Below are positions 1 through 7,847 of a stretch of 64,000 nt of DNA, piece by piece. Position 1 is the first letter of the stretch. Each line of letters starts with the position of its first letter. Source of the stretch: Chloroflexota bacterium. GTDB taxonomy: Bacteria > Chloroflexota > Anaerolineae > Anaerolineales > Anaerolineaceae. The DNA lies in contig SLTK01000007.1 in the NCBI GenBank assembly GCA_004347695.1, positions 474,823-538,822 on the forward strand. Direction: 5' to 3'. Both the position numbers and the translations under genes were made by a program. The notes beneath the pieces were generated by a model, which saw only the letters and a list, made by a program, of their open reading frames with translations, ran no database searches and had not been told where the DNA came from.

Positions 1-1177
1 TGTTGATTAGAGGTGAATTGCCTTTCATGGATAAGTCCTGCGGGTTAAATTGCAGGATAGTTTTTGATTCCACCGTCGAGTCGTAGCCACCGCCCCCGCC
101 ATCATGAAAAATCCCGTCTGAATGAAACTCGAGCTCGAACCGCAGACATTTACGCACGTAATCCCTGGCATTCTCCAATGCCGGGCTGCCTTCGGCGAAC
201 CCCAATAATTGGTACTGCCTTTCCGTTCCCAGCCAGACAGGTATAATCCTTTGGATCACATGGTCGTCGCGGCACATTTCGTATTCTTCCTTCATGCACA
301 CGTCGGTCACGGTATCCAACAAATCAATGTCGAAGGGCAAACCGGCTTCACTGTCGCCAGACCCGAGCAATTGCTTTTGGCGTTCATGTCCCAGTACTGT
401 TTGCAGCGCCAGTTGTCCGGCAGCACAGCTCTCGCCGGCTGCGGCAACACGCGGCTTGACCACCTGTTCTTCATACTCTTTAAAGTACGCCTCAAAATCC
501 ACATTCGAACCCTCTTCGCCGTTGCCTGATAATTGTCTTTGCCGCTCAAGGGCCAATTGCTCGGCAATTTGGCTATCAAGGCGGGCTTCCGCGCTGCCGC
601 CCAGCCGTTTACGCACCGGCTCGATATCCGCCAGCAGCCCTTTGGTGACGCCATAGCCGCTGAAATGCGAGATCTGGATTTTTATTTCACTCGATTCAAC
701 CACCGGGGCAGCGAGAATCAAGTCCGTGCCATGACCCTGGTAGCCAAAAAATAGCTGGTGGTCGATCGGAATTTCAACGGCGGGTTTGATGGTCAGAATG
801 GCATCGCCAAAAAGCTGGAGACCTTCCGGCTCCAGTTGCACCGTATAGGCTGTTCCATCACCAAAAGGCAGACCCGTGATCGCATTGACCGGGGTCATCC
901 GAATGACCGTTTCGACAACCAGCGCCCCGGCAGGAACATCGAGGGTGAAGATACTGCCGTCGCTGGCAGTGACGCTGAGTGAGCCGCCCTCCACCGGAAT
1001 CGCCTTCTCCGCCTGGCGGTCTGCGTCGGCGGTGATCGTGACCGCGATGGGGTCCGCCGGAATATCAAAGATGGCCTTGACATCCTGTTTGGTTGACGAA
1101 TTTCCCCCGGTCGATCCCTTTGATGAGCATCCTGCTATAAATATGAAGAGAATTATTCCTACCCAGTAATTTTTCAT
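1..1177 (-). CDS. Secreted lipoprotein, C-terminus cut by window edge
   Basis: An open frame runs leftwards from an ATG at 1177 to the window edge without a stop (392 codons visible). The N-terminus is a lipoprotein signal: KNY, a hydrophobic stretch, then lipobox IAGC with the lipidated Cys at residue 17, so the protein should be anchored on the outer face of the membrane. Around residues 45-90 lies a pattern GGSLSVTASDGS...VPAGAL, which resembles the start of ZU5-like/adhesin beta-sandwich modules. The middle is Gln/Glu-rich with a repeated ERQRQLSG / ERQKQLLG motif, suggesting degenerate internal repeats. Near the left edge there is a run of four Gly. No enzymatic motif is visible and function is unknown. 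It is divergent from arsC. Confidence 0.8.
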   Translation of the reverse strand, partial: MKNYWVGIILFIFIAGCSSKGSTGGNSSTKQDVKAIFDIPADPIAVTITADADRQAEKAIPVEGGSLSVTASDGSIFTLDVPAGALVVETVIRMTPVNAITGLPFGDGTAYTVQLEPEGLQLFGDAILTIKPAVEIPIDHQLFFGYQGHGTDLILAAPVVESSEIKIQISHFSGYGVTKGLLADIEPVRKRLGGSAEARLDSQIAEQLALERQRQLSGNGEEGSNVDFEAYFKEYEEQVVKPRVAAAGESCAAGQLALQTVLGHERQKQLLGSGDSEAGLPFDIDLLDTVTDVCMKEEYEMCRDDHVIQRIIPVWLGTERQYQLLGFAEGSPALENARDYVRKCLRFELEFHSDGIFHDGGGGGYDSTVESKTILQFNPQDLSMKGNSPLIN

Positions 1178-1337
1178 CGTTTTCGGCCTCGTTGATTTAT
1201 GATATTTAAGGTAATCTAACTATTATATGGGTAAACAGACGAAATGAGAGGGTGATACTTGAATGATTTTCTCAAAGGAGCAGGAATTCTTGAATTCCAC
1301 CGATATAAAATTTGTTAACCAATCCATAAACGTACGT

Positions 1338-1368
1338 TTGACGTAATTTAATACAAGTGATTTAGAAT
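1338..1368 (+). promoter_or_regulatory. Possible promoter for arsC
   Basis: TTGACG at 1338-1343 and TAGAAT at 1363-1368 lie 19 bases apart, about 22 bases before the arsC GTG start. The spacing is longer than ideal, so this is only a candidate. Confidence 0.3.
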
Positions 1369-1390
1369 AGAAGAAAACAAAGGGGCAGCA

Positions 1391-1825
1391 GTGCAAAAAA
1401 CCAGGGTTTTATTCTTATGCACAGGTAATTCAGCCCGCAGTCAGATGGCAGAGGCCATCCTGCGCAAGCGCGCCGGCGATTATTTCGAAGTGTACAGCGC
1501 GGGGCTCGAGCCCAAGGGATTGAACCCCTACACGCTGCGCGTTTTGAATGAAACTGGGATCGACACATCGGAACTGCGCTCTAAAGCGTTGACGGAATTT
1601 ATCGGTAAACAACACTTTGGCTATCTGATTACCGTTTGTTCGAATGCAGAAGAGAAATGCCCCATTTTTCCGGGCATGGGCATGCGGCTGCACTGGCCGT
1701 TCGATGACCCGGCAGCTTTTCACGGCAGCGAAGAAGAAACGCTGGCGGTCTTCCGTGAGGTACGTGACCAGATTGATGCAACCATAAGCAAGTGGCTGGG
1801 CGCGCAGGGGGTCATGAGCGCATAA
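1391..1825 (+). CDS. arsC: Thioredoxin-coupled arsenate reductase (LMW phosphatase family)
   Basis: A 144-residue low-molecular-weight phosphatase-fold protein. The P-loop CTGNSAR (Cys10-x5-Arg16) binds the oxyanion. Cys83 and Cys90 in the segment VCSNAEEKC match the redox cysteine pair of thioredoxin-linked ArsC, and Asp106-Pro107 matches the acid catalyst. This Cys triad separates it from tyrosine phosphatases of the same fold. The role is cytoplasmic reduction of arsenate to arsenite with electrons from thioredoxin. The start is GTG, preceded by the purine-rich AAAGGGG. No arsR or arsenite exporter is next to it in the window, so it is an orphan gene here. Confidence 0.9.
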   Translation: MQKTRVLFLCTGNSARSQMAEAILRKRAGDYFEVYSAGLEPKGLNPYTLRVLNETGIDTSELRSKALTEFIGKQHFGYLITVCSNAEEKCPIFPGMGMRLHWPFDDPAAFHGSEEETLAVFREVRDQIDATISKWLGAQGVMSA

Positions 1826-2002
1826 GCTGGAAAACCTGTTCAGCGGTGTTGGCTCAAAAGCAGGGGCGTCCGGGCAGACACCCCTGCCGCTGTTAATGAC
1901 CATGGTTGTTCGATAATAATCTGAAGGCCTGCGATCGGTGAGGGGGGTAGAACATCCAATTATTTAAATTGGCTGCCAAAATGGCAATTAATCTTACCTT
2001 AT

Positions 2003-2030
2003 TTGCATTATGTACTAAAAGTGCTAATAT
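2003..2030 (+). promoter_or_regulatory. Promoter of the Fic gene
   Basis: TTGCAT (2003-2008), a 16-base spacer and TAATAT (2025-2030) form a plausible sigma-70 promoter about 45 bases before the Fic ATG at 2075. The -10 box lies inside the left arm of the palindrome at 2018-2052, so a protein bound there would block RNA polymerase. Confidence 0.5.
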
Positions 2031-2052
2031 GGGATTGCCATATTAGCACTTT
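2018..2052 (+). promoter_or_regulatory. Perfect 15-bp inverted repeat, probable operator
   Basis: AAAGTGCTAATATGG (2018-2032) and its exact reverse complement CCATATTAGCACTTT (2038-2052) are separated by five bases. The repeat covers the candidate -10 box and transcription start of the Fic gene. An operator fits better than a terminator because the arms are AT-rich, no gene ends just upstream in this direction, and no U-tract follows beyond TT. Confidence 0.6.
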
Positions 2053-2074
2053 GTTGTCCGATGGAAATTGCACA

Positions 2075-3232
2075 ATGAACCCCAAAAAATTTCGTAGCCA
2101 TGCCGCCGGGAAGGCCGTACTCACCCCCACTGGTTTTTGGGCGTTTTTACCCAACCCATTACCGCCAGAGTTTACCTGGTCGTTACCGCTGGTCACCATC
2201 CTGGGGGAGGCTGAACGGGATCTAGGCCGGTTAGCAGTTTTGGTCAGCTCATTTCCGTTCCCAAGCCTTTTAATCCAGCCGTTTATTCGCGGTGAAGCAG
2301 TTATTTCCTCGCGTATCGAAGGTACGCATGCTTCATTGGTTGATCTCTACACATATGAATCCGCTCAGCTTTCCTTCTTCGAACAAACGGATGATGTGCG
2401 CGAGGTGTACAACTACGTTAAGGCTATGGAGTACGGGTTGAAACGGTTAAAGACTTTGCCGGTCAGTTTGCGTTTGATCCGGGAACTGCATGCCATCCTG
2501 ACCGAAAATGTTCGCGGGGGTACGCTGACCCCTGGAGAGTTCCGACGCAGCCAGAATTGGATCGGCCCGGTCGGGAGTACCCCGGACACTGCTGTTTTTG
2601 TCCCGCCACCCGTGGACGAAATGCATCTGGCATTGGACGACCTGGAGAAATTCATCCATACCGAAAATAAAATTCCAATTTTGATACGAATTGGAATGAT
2701 CCATTATCAATTTGAAGCCATCCATCCCTTCCTGGACGGCAATGGGAGGGTTGGACGGCTCTTGATCGTCTTGCTGTTGAACGAATGGGGCTTGCTGTCG
2801 CAGCCGCTGCTCAATCTTAGCGCCTACATCGAACGCTATCGTCAGCAATACTATGACCTTCTCCTCCAGGTCTCACAGGAAGGAGATTGGGAAGCCTGGC
2901 TGTGTTTCTTTTTGCGCGGGGTGAGCGAACAAGCCCGTGCGAGTGTGCTCCGCATGGAACACCTGCAGGAGATACGAAACAAATACCAAGCCCTTGTGGA
3001 CAAGAACCGCAATCCAAAGAGAATGTCGGCTGTGGTCGATTTCCTCTTTTCGCGGCCAATTGTATCGGTCAGGCAAGTATCAGAAGGTTTGGGAATCCAG
3101 TTCTCGACGGCTCAGGACTACCTGACAAAACTCGAACAAGCTGGCGTTGTGCGAGAGATCACCGGTTATGCCCGAAATCGTATTTTCCAGGCGGATGAGA
3201 TTTTTAGGGCTATCCAGGGCATGGATATTTAG
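2075..3232 (+). CDS. Fic family protein (Fic/DOC AMP-transferase with winged-helix tail)
   Basis: The frame is open from 2003, but the ATG at 2075 is preferred because the upstream part overlaps the promoter and palindrome; this gives 385 residues. The Fic core motif HPFLDGNGRVGR is at residues 217-228 and holds the catalytic His and the anion-binding loop. An inhibitory-helix motif SSRIEG (78-83) lies N-terminal, which marks an auto-inhibited class II Fic protein. The last ~65 residues (VDFLFSRPIVSVRQVSEGLG...) look like a winged helix-turn-helix. Family members transfer AMP from ATP to hydroxyls of target proteins. The DNA-binding tail and the promoter palindrome suggest self-regulation, which is inference. 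It stands alone, with no antitoxin gene beside it. Confidence 0.9.
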   Translation: MNPKKFRSHAAGKAVLTPTGFWAFLPNPLPPEFTWSLPLVTILGEAERDLGRLAVLVSSFPFPSLLIQPFIRGEAVISSRIEGTHASLVDLYTYESAQLSFFEQTDDVREVYNYVKAMEYGLKRLKTLPVSLRLIRELHAILTENVRGGTLTPGEFRRSQNWIGPVGSTPDTAVFVPPPVDEMHLALDDLEKFIHTENKIPILIRIGMIHYQFEAIHPFLDGNGRVGRLLIVLLLNEWGLLSQPLLNLSAYIERYRQQYYDLLLQVSQEGDWEAWLCFFLRGVSEQARASVLRMEHLQEIRNKYQALVDKNRNPKRMSAVVDFLFSRPIVSVRQVSEGLGIQFSTAQDYLTKLEQAGVVREITGYARNRIFQADEIFRAIQGMDI

Positions 3233-3370
3233 TCAATTCATTCCAGGCAGGGAAGGGTTAAACGTCTGATCCGGCCGACACGCCCCATTCTTTCGCTTGC
3301 GCAGGTTTCTCCCCCGGTGGTAAACTTACAGCAGAAAATCCAACCTGGGATTTGAAGGAATCAATCACCT

Positions 3371-4474
3371 ATGCCTGTAATTTACCCATTTACCGCCATC
3401 GTTGGGCAGGAGCGCATGAAGCGCGCCCTGGTTCTCAACGCCGTCGATCCGCGTATCGGCGGTGTGTTGATTCGCGGGGAACGCGGCACCGCCAAATCGA
3501 CGGCCGCGCGCGCCCTGGCTGCCTTGCTGCCGCAAGTCAATGTGGTGACGGATTGCCGCTTTGGCTGCGACCCGGAACGGCCGATCACCTGGTGCACCGA
3601 ATGCCGCGAACGTACCGCCCGCGGCGAAATCCTCCCATTCCATACCCGGTCCACCTCGTTTGTCAACCTGCCGATCTCAGCCACTGAGGATCGCGTGGTG
3701 GGCACGCTGGACATCGAAAAAGCCATCCAGAAGGGTGAGCGACATTTCGAGCCTGGCGTATTGGCTGCCGCTAATCGTGGACTGCTGTACATCGACGAGG
3801 TCAACCTGCTGGACGATCATGTGGTCGATGTGCTGCTCGACTCGGCGGCGATGGGCATGAATATCATCGAGCGCGAAGGCATCTCCTTCACGCATCCGGC
3901 GCGTTTCATCCTGGTCGGGACGATGAATCCCGAGGAAGGCGACCTGCGCCCGCAATTGCTGGACCGCTTCGCGCTTTCGGTTGAAATTTACGGCATCCGT
4001 GAGGCGCGCGAACGCGTGCTCATCATGGAACGCAACCTGGCTTATGAGGCCAACCCCGAACAATTCCGCCAGGAATTCCTGGCAAAAGAAACCGAACTTT
4101 CGCGGCAGATCGAATTGGCGCGGAAGCTCATCGAAGAGGTCGGTTATTCCAGCCGCGACCTGCTTTCGATTGCGCAGTTGACCGCCTCGCTGCATGTGGA
4201 TGGTCACCGCTCTGACCTGGTTATTCTTAAGGCTGCGCGCGCGCAGGCTGCCTTCGATGGACGCCGCGCAATCAACGGACGCGACATTGCCCTGGCGGCT
4301 GAACTGGCGCTGCCGCACCGCATCCGCCGCGGACCCTTCCAACAGGAAGAAATCACCATGGAGGAGCTGCAGGACCGCATCGAGGGCTTGCAAGGCGCCA
4401 GCTCGACTACCGGGCAGCGCAGCGAAGAACCGGTGGAAGCGGAAGACGAGCAAGCGCGCCAAAAAAAAGTATAA
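3371..4474 (+). CDS. Mg/Co-chelatase AAA+ subunit (ChlI/BchI-like)
   Basis: A 367-residue AAA+ ATPase of the chelatase I group. Walker A GERGTAKS is at 36-43, Walker B LLYIDE at 139-144, and the segment VGTMNPEEGDLRPQLLDRF is typical of ChlI/BchI. Four cysteines (C63, C67, C76, C79) sit in the insert after the first strand. The protein drives metal insertion into a tetrapyrrole (cobalt for B12 or magnesium for chlorophyll) together with a D subunit and a large ring-binding subunit not seen here. The stop TAA (4472-4474) lies just after an A8 run, and the next reading frame continues the D subunit. The gene may therefore be the 5' part of one frameshifted ChlI-ChlD gene. Confidence 0.9.
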   Translation: MPVIYPFTAIVGQERMKRALVLNAVDPRIGGVLIRGERGTAKSTAARALAALLPQVNVVTDCRFGCDPERPITWCTECRERTARGEILPFHTRSTSFVNLPISATEDRVVGTLDIEKAIQKGERHFEPGVLAAANRGLLYIDEVNLLDDHVVDVLLDSAAMGMNIIEREGISFTHPARFILVGTMNPEEGDLRPQLLDRFALSVEIYGIREARERVLIMERNLAYEANPEQFRQEFLAKETELSRQIELARKLIEEVGYSSRDLLSIAQLTASLHVDGHRSDLVILKAARAQAAFDGRRAINGRDIALAAELALPHRIRRGPFQQEEITMEELQDRIEGLQGASSTTGQRSEEPVEAEDEQARQKKV

Positions 4475-4509
4475 CTGAGGGCGCGACCACCGAGGAAACG
4501 CTCCCTCAG
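4461..4509 (+). promoter_or_regulatory. Probable programmed -1 frameshift signal between chelatase I and D
   Basis: A run of eight A (4461-4468) is followed six bases later by a stem-loop: CTGAGGG (4475-4481) pairs exactly with CCCTCAG (4503-4509), and GCG (4483-4485) with CGC (4499-4501) after a single mismatch. The I-subunit stop codon lies between the run and the stem. A -1 shift on the A run moves ribosomes into the frame of the D subunit, which is open across the junction. Slippery run, short spacer and hairpin are the classical parts of a -1 frameshift site. Confidence 0.65.
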
Positions 4510-4584
4510 GGAAACCCCAACCCCGGGCAACAAGACGACGTCTTTGACCAGAAGAATGCGAACTGGTGGGACGGCGGTGAGCGC

Positions 4585-5457
4585 GTGCGTGTCGGTCCGC
4601 AGTTCGAACCGCGCCGCCTGGACACGCCGCTGGACAAAATGATGCGCCGCTTCCCGGGACGCCGTTCGCGCACTCATACCGAGCGCAAACGCGGTCGCTA
4701 TATTCAGGCCCGACCTTCAGCCGGTAAAGCCGACGATCTGGCCTTCGATGCCACTTTACGTGCAGCCGCCCCGTTCCAGCGTCAGCGCGCGGAAGACCGC
4801 AAACGCGTCGCCTTTTCGGTAAAACCCGGAGATTATATGCGGAAAATCCGCGTGCGCCGCGCGGCCAACCTGATTTTGTTCCTGGTGGACGCATCCTGGT
4901 CGATGGCAGTGGCGGAACGCATGCAAGCTACCAAAGGCGCCATCCTTTCGCTGCTTACGGATGCCTACCAACGCCGCGACCGGGTCGGTTTGATTGTCTT
5001 CCAGAAAGACCGTGCCACGCTGGTGCTGCAACCCACCAATTCGGTGGTCCTGGCCAACCGCGCGCTGGTCGATATTCCGGTTGGCGGCAAGACGCCGCTT
5101 TCTGCCGGGTTGAAATTGGCGTACGATGTGCTGCGCCGCGAGCAACTGCTTCACCCGGACGTGATGCCGTTGTTAATCGTGCTGACGGACGGCGCAGGTA
5201 ATGTTGCGATGGGGAAAATGGCGCCCAACGAGGAAGCCTACCTGTTTGCATCCCAAATTGCCGAAGACAAGGTTCACAGCGTAGTAATCAATATGGAGCA
5301 TGCGGCCTTTGACCAGGGGCTGGCACAGGCGCTGGCCGACAACCTTGAAGCGCCCTGCTACTCCTTGACCGAATTGAAGGCTGAAAACCTGTACTACGCC
5401 GTGCGGCAGGAGATGACTCAGGCCGGTAATGCCGCGGATGAGCCGCGGCTTAAATGA
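4585..5457 (+). CDS. Mg/Co-chelatase VWA subunit (ChlD-like C-terminal half)
   Basis: This 290-residue protein holds the basic linker (RRFPGRRSR...RGRY, residues 21-39) and the von Willebrand A domain of chelatase D subunits. The MIDAS metal site is DASWS (102-106), with GGKTPLSAGL and LTDGAGN further on. If a separate start is used it is the GTG at 4585, with a weak GGTGA before it. The same frame is open upstream without ATG/GTG/TTG through 4470-4584 into the A8 run, and that stretch encodes an acidic/Asn-Gln linker (PGQQDDVFDQKNANWW). This suggests the D subunit is normally made as an I-D fusion by -1 frameshifting. Known D subunits carry an N-terminal AAA+ domain, which the fusion would supply. 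Confidence 0.85.
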   Translation: MRVGPQFEPRRLDTPLDKMMRRFPGRRSRTHTERKRGRYIQARPSAGKADDLAFDATLRAAAPFQRQRAEDRKRVAFSVKPGDYMRKIRVRRAANLILFLVDASWSMAVAERMQATKGAILSLLTDAYQRRDRVGLIVFQKDRATLVLQPTNSVVLANRALVDIPVGGKTPLSAGLKLAYDVLRREQLLHPDVMPLLIVLTDGAGNVAMGKMAPNEEAYLFASQIAEDKVHSVVINMEHAAFDQGLAQALADNLEAPCYSLTELKAENLYYAVRQEMTQAGNAADEPRLK

Positions 5458-5540
5458 GAATGCCCTGCCCGATTTTTTGGTACGCCATAGCGCTCAACAG
5501 GTCAGTTCCGGTTCGGTTTTGTTTACATGATTTCTGTCAC

Positions 5541-5579
5541 TTGACCGTTTCCCTCGGGTAATGCTATACTCCAGTATAG
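5541..5579 (+). promoter_or_regulatory. Promoter with overlapping operator for the FmdB-CsoR-OsmC group
   Basis: TTGACC (5541-5546) and TATACT (5565-5570) are 18 bases apart. The -10 box is embedded in a palindrome CTATACT-CC-AGTATAG (5564-5579) with perfect 7-bp arms, a typical layout for repression. The CsoR-family repressor encoded about 300 bases downstream is the natural candidate to bind it; this is inference. Confidence 0.55.
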
Positions 5580-5602
5580 TATATATTTTGAGGTGAACTC
5601 AG

Positions 5603-5812
5603 ATGCCAGTATATGAATATGTTTGCAGCAACTGCGGGCAGCGCTTTGAAAAAATGATGCGCTTCAGCGAACTCGACCGCCAGCCGGAATGCCCGCAATG
5701 CCATTCGCCCGAAACCCGCAAGCAAATTAGCGCTTTCGCAACCCAATCCGCCGGCGGGGGCTACAGTGCGAGCGCCAGTTCCTGCGGCACGTCGCACGGT
5801 GGATTTAGCTGA
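5603..5812 (+). CDS. FmdB-type small zinc ribbon protein
   Basis: A 69-residue protein starting MPVYEYVCSNCG, the hallmark of the FmdB/CxxC_CxxC_SSSS family. Two CxxC pairs (C8/C11 and CPQC near residue 31) should bind one zinc. The tail is Gly/Ser-rich with a further Cys. AGGTGA precedes the ATG at a good distance. Members are called putative regulatory proteins, but their biochemical role is not established. It heads a co-oriented group with a CsoR-family repressor and an OsmC-type peroxidase, so a link to thiol or sulfur stress is possible. A second FmdB protein lies at 34.2 kb. Confidence 0.85.
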   Translation: MPVYEYVCSNCGQRFEKMMRFSELDRQPECPQCHSPETRKQISAFATQSAGGGYSASASSCGTSHGGFS

Positions 5813-5825
5813 GGTTAAAGGGATC

Positions 5826-5842
5826 GGCCTGCGTGCCAGGCC
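5826..5842 (+). repeat. Short hairpin between FmdB and CsoR-family genes
   Basis: GGCCTG and CAGGCC form a perfect 6-bp stem around a 5-base loop, 13 bases after the FmdB stop. No U-tract follows, so it may be an attenuator, an RNA-processing hairpin or chance. Confidence 0.35.
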
Positions 5843-5892
5843 CAGCTCACATCCATGCCCGAATAGTCTCGTGAAACAAAGGCAGGGTTAAA

Positions 5893-6177
5893 ATGAAAGT
5901 GCAGAGCGAAGAGACCCGCATAGCCATGACCAACCGGTTGCACCGTATTCAGGGACAACTGCGCGGCGTGGAAACCATGCTGAACGAGAACCGAGAGTGC
6001 CGCGATGTGCTTCAGCAGTTGCTAGCGGCGCGGTCGGCGGTCAACAGCGCCATGTTGGCGTATATGGAGACTTATATCAGCGAGTGCCTTCTCGAACAAC
6101 TGGAAAAGGACAACGACCGCTCGCAGCGTGAAAAATTGGCGACGGAATTGATCGGCATGTTGGAAAAAACCACCTGA
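5893..6177 (+). CDS. CsoR/FrmR-family repressor, CstR-like
   Basis: A 94-residue all-helical repressor of the DUF156 family (RLHRIQGQLRGVETML near residues 15-30). Copper-sensing CsoR uses Cys36, His61 and Cys65. Here C36 and C65 are present at the same spacing, but position 61 is Tyr. Loss of the His with both Cys kept is the pattern of CstR-type proteins, which sense persulfides by linking the two cysteines. A persulfide or reactive-sulfur sensor is therefore more likely than a copper sensor, though this is not proven. The gene lies 17 bases before an OsmC-family gene, and a palindromic operator candidate is at 5564-5579. Confidence 0.85.
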   Translation: MKVQSEETRIAMTNRLHRIQGQLRGVETMLNENRECRDVLQQLLAARSAVNSAMLAYMETYISECLLEQLEKDNDRSQREKLATELIGMLEKTT

Positions 6178-6194
6178 GTAACCGGGAGAAACCA

Positions 6195-6629
6195 TTGGGA
6201 ACTGCAACCGTCCGCTGGCTAAGCGGAAAAAAATTCATCGGCACCGACTCCACCAACCATTCGGTGGTGATTTCGACCCCTGACGAAGGCGTCGGCATGA
6301 AGCCTTCTGAATTGCTGCTGGTGGCCCTAGCTTCCTGCACAGCAGTGGACGTTGTCGAGATTCTGCACAAAAAACGCATCGTCCTGACCGGTTTGGAGAT
6401 CAGTGCAACCGGTGAACAGCAGGCCGACCCGCCCTGGACCTTTCGCAAAATTCACCTGGTTTATCGAGTGCGCGGTAAAGGGCTGACGGTAGAAGCCGCA
6501 GAAATGGCTGTACGATTATCGGAAGAAAAATATTGCTCGGTTGCCTCCACGGTACGCGGCGTGGCGGAAATTACCACCGAGATCGTCATTCTGCCGGAAG
6601 AAGAAACCGAACCAGTTCTGGCTGTTTAA
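6195..6629 (+). CDS. OsmC/Ohr-family peroxiredoxin-like protein
   Basis: A 144-residue OsmC-fold protein. The start is TTG at 6195 with GGGAGAA placed just before it. The two conserved redox cysteines are C48 (in LLVALASCTAVDVV) and C114 (in SEEKYCSVASTV). Family members reduce organic hydroperoxides, and some act on persulfides. It resembles the YhfA-like subgroup rather than true Ohr, but that is a visual judgement. It is likely co-transcribed with the CsoR-family gene, consistent with thiol-stress defence. Its 3' end overlaps the convergent alcohol dehydrogenase gene by four bases. Confidence 0.85.
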   Translation: MGTATVRWLSGKKFIGTDSTNHSVVISTPDEGVGMKPSELLLVALASCTAVDVVEILHKKRIVLTGLEISATGEQQADPPWTFRKIHLVYRVRGKGLTVEAAEMAVRLSEEKYCSVASTVRGVAEITTEIVILPEEETEPVLAV

Positions 6630-7645
6630 TACATTTTCGAAAGGCTCTGCGCCAGCCGCAGCACTGCCTGCCCATTAAGCGCCGCATTTTTGACATCCAA
6701 CAATGCCTCGTTGGCGTCTTCCAACGGGTATTCCGTCACGCTGGCAGCCAGAGGAATTTCAGCCGCCAGTTGCATAAATTCAAGGCCATCCTGGTGGGTT
6801 GCGTTGGCTACGGAGCGCAGCGTGCGTTCACCGTATAAAAGTTCATAGCGCATTTCAGGGATTGGCGAGCTGTACACCGCATTGACCGCAAGCGTGCCGC
6901 CAGGCTGCAGTTTTGCCAGCGCCAGAGGGATCAGCTTGCCGCTGGGCGCAAAACTGACCGCGCGGTCGAGCAGTTGAGGCGCTTTATCTTCCGCGGATCC
7001 AACCCAAACCGCGCCCAATTCTTCTGCGTGGCGGCGGTGCTGCTGCGAGCGGGTGAAAACATATACCTCGCAGCCCCAATAACGCGCAACCTGAATGGCC
7101 AGGTGGGCGCTGGCGCCAAAGCCAAAAAGACCGAGCCGTTCTCCCGGTTGCAGACCGGTCAACCGCAATGCGCGGTATCCGATGATGCCGGCGCACAGCA
7201 TGGGCGCCGCCTGCAAATCGGTCAGAGTTGGCGACAGCGGCAACAAAAATTGTGTGTCTGCCAGCATGAATTCGGCAAATCCGCCGTCCACGTGGAACCC
7301 GGTGAAACGCGCCTGTTTGCACAGGTTTTCCTCGCCGCGCCGGCAGAATTCGCATGCACCACAGGTGGTATGCATCCACGGCACACCCACGCGCTGCCCC
7401 GGCAAAAAACGGGTTACTCCTTCGCCCACCGTCTCGATCTCAGCCACTACCTGGTGCCCCAGGGTGAGCGGCAGCCGCGGCGCGGTCAGGTCGCCCTCGG
7501 CGATGTGGAGATCCGTATGGCAGACTCCGCAGGTCAGCACGCGCAGCAGCACCTGGCCGGCGCGCAGGCGGGGAATATCGCTATGTACGAGCTCCAGCGG
7601 GAAGTTTTCGACCGGAGCGGGTTTAATCAACCTCATGGCCTGCAT
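6626..7645 (-). CDS. Zinc-dependent alcohol dehydrogenase (MDR superfamily)
   Basis: A 339-residue medium-chain dehydrogenase. Catalytic zinc ligands are C42 in CGVCHTDLH and H64 in LGHQ. The structural zinc site is C95, C98, C101 and C109 (CGACEFC...C). A Rossmann nucleotide site GLFGFGASAHLAIQVA follows, consistent with NAD(P). It should oxidise alcohols or reduce aldehydes in the cytoplasm. Length and order match the AdhA/AdhP-like bacterial family. It is a single gene with its own 287-base upstream region holding two hairpin repeats. The exact substrate cannot be told. Confidence 0.9.
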   Translation of the reverse strand: MQAMRLIKPAPVENFPLELVHSDIPRLRAGQVLLRVLTCGVCHTDLHIAEGDLTAPRLPLTLGHQVVAEIETVGEGVTRFLPGQRVGVPWMHTTCGACEFCRRGEENLCKQARFTGFHVDGGFAEFMLADTQFLLPLSPTLTDLQAAPMLCAGIIGYRALRLTGLQPGERLGLFGFGASAHLAIQVARYWGCEVYVFTRSQQHRRHAEELGAVWVGSAEDKAPQLLDRAVSFAPSGKLIPLALAKLQPGGTLAVNAVYSSPIPEMRYELLYGERTLRSVANATHQDGLEFMQLAAEIPLAASVTEYPLEDANEALLDVKNAALNGQAVLRLAQSLSKMY

Positions 7646-7736
7646 AAGCCGGATTATAGCCTGACAATATCAATCAGGGAAAGGTAAGGACTTCTTCACA
7701 ACCTTCGTGACTCAATTTTTGTTAATCAGATGCATT

Positions 7737-7811
7737 GTCGGGTCTCAAGGCGGCATGGATGGTTTATAACCAGGATTCCCGACCGCCCCTCGACCCGACC
7801 TACGAATTAAC
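7737..7811. repeat. Palindromic repeat, copy 1
   Basis: First of two 75-bp direct copies (second at 7848). The body is bounded by GTCGGGTC on the left and its reverse complement GACCCGAC on the right, and the arms extend inwards (AAGGCGG / CCGCCCCT), so a single strand can fold on itself. It lies between the divergent starts/ends of the alcohol dehydrogenase and multicopper oxidase genes. Confidence 0.75.
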
Positions 7812-7847
7812 CTTTATTTTTGGTAAACAACCATTGACAGATGGATG

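Noticed and set aside
2003..2074. Longer N-terminus for the Fic protein
   Set aside because: It would translate the palindrome and the promoter; homologous starts in this family lie at the FWAFLPN region near the ATG at 2075.
3677..4894. 405-residue open frame on the minus strand opposite the chelatase genes
   Set aside because: It lies fully antisense to two well-supported genes, has no domain pattern and no ribosome site; it results from GC-rich codon structure.
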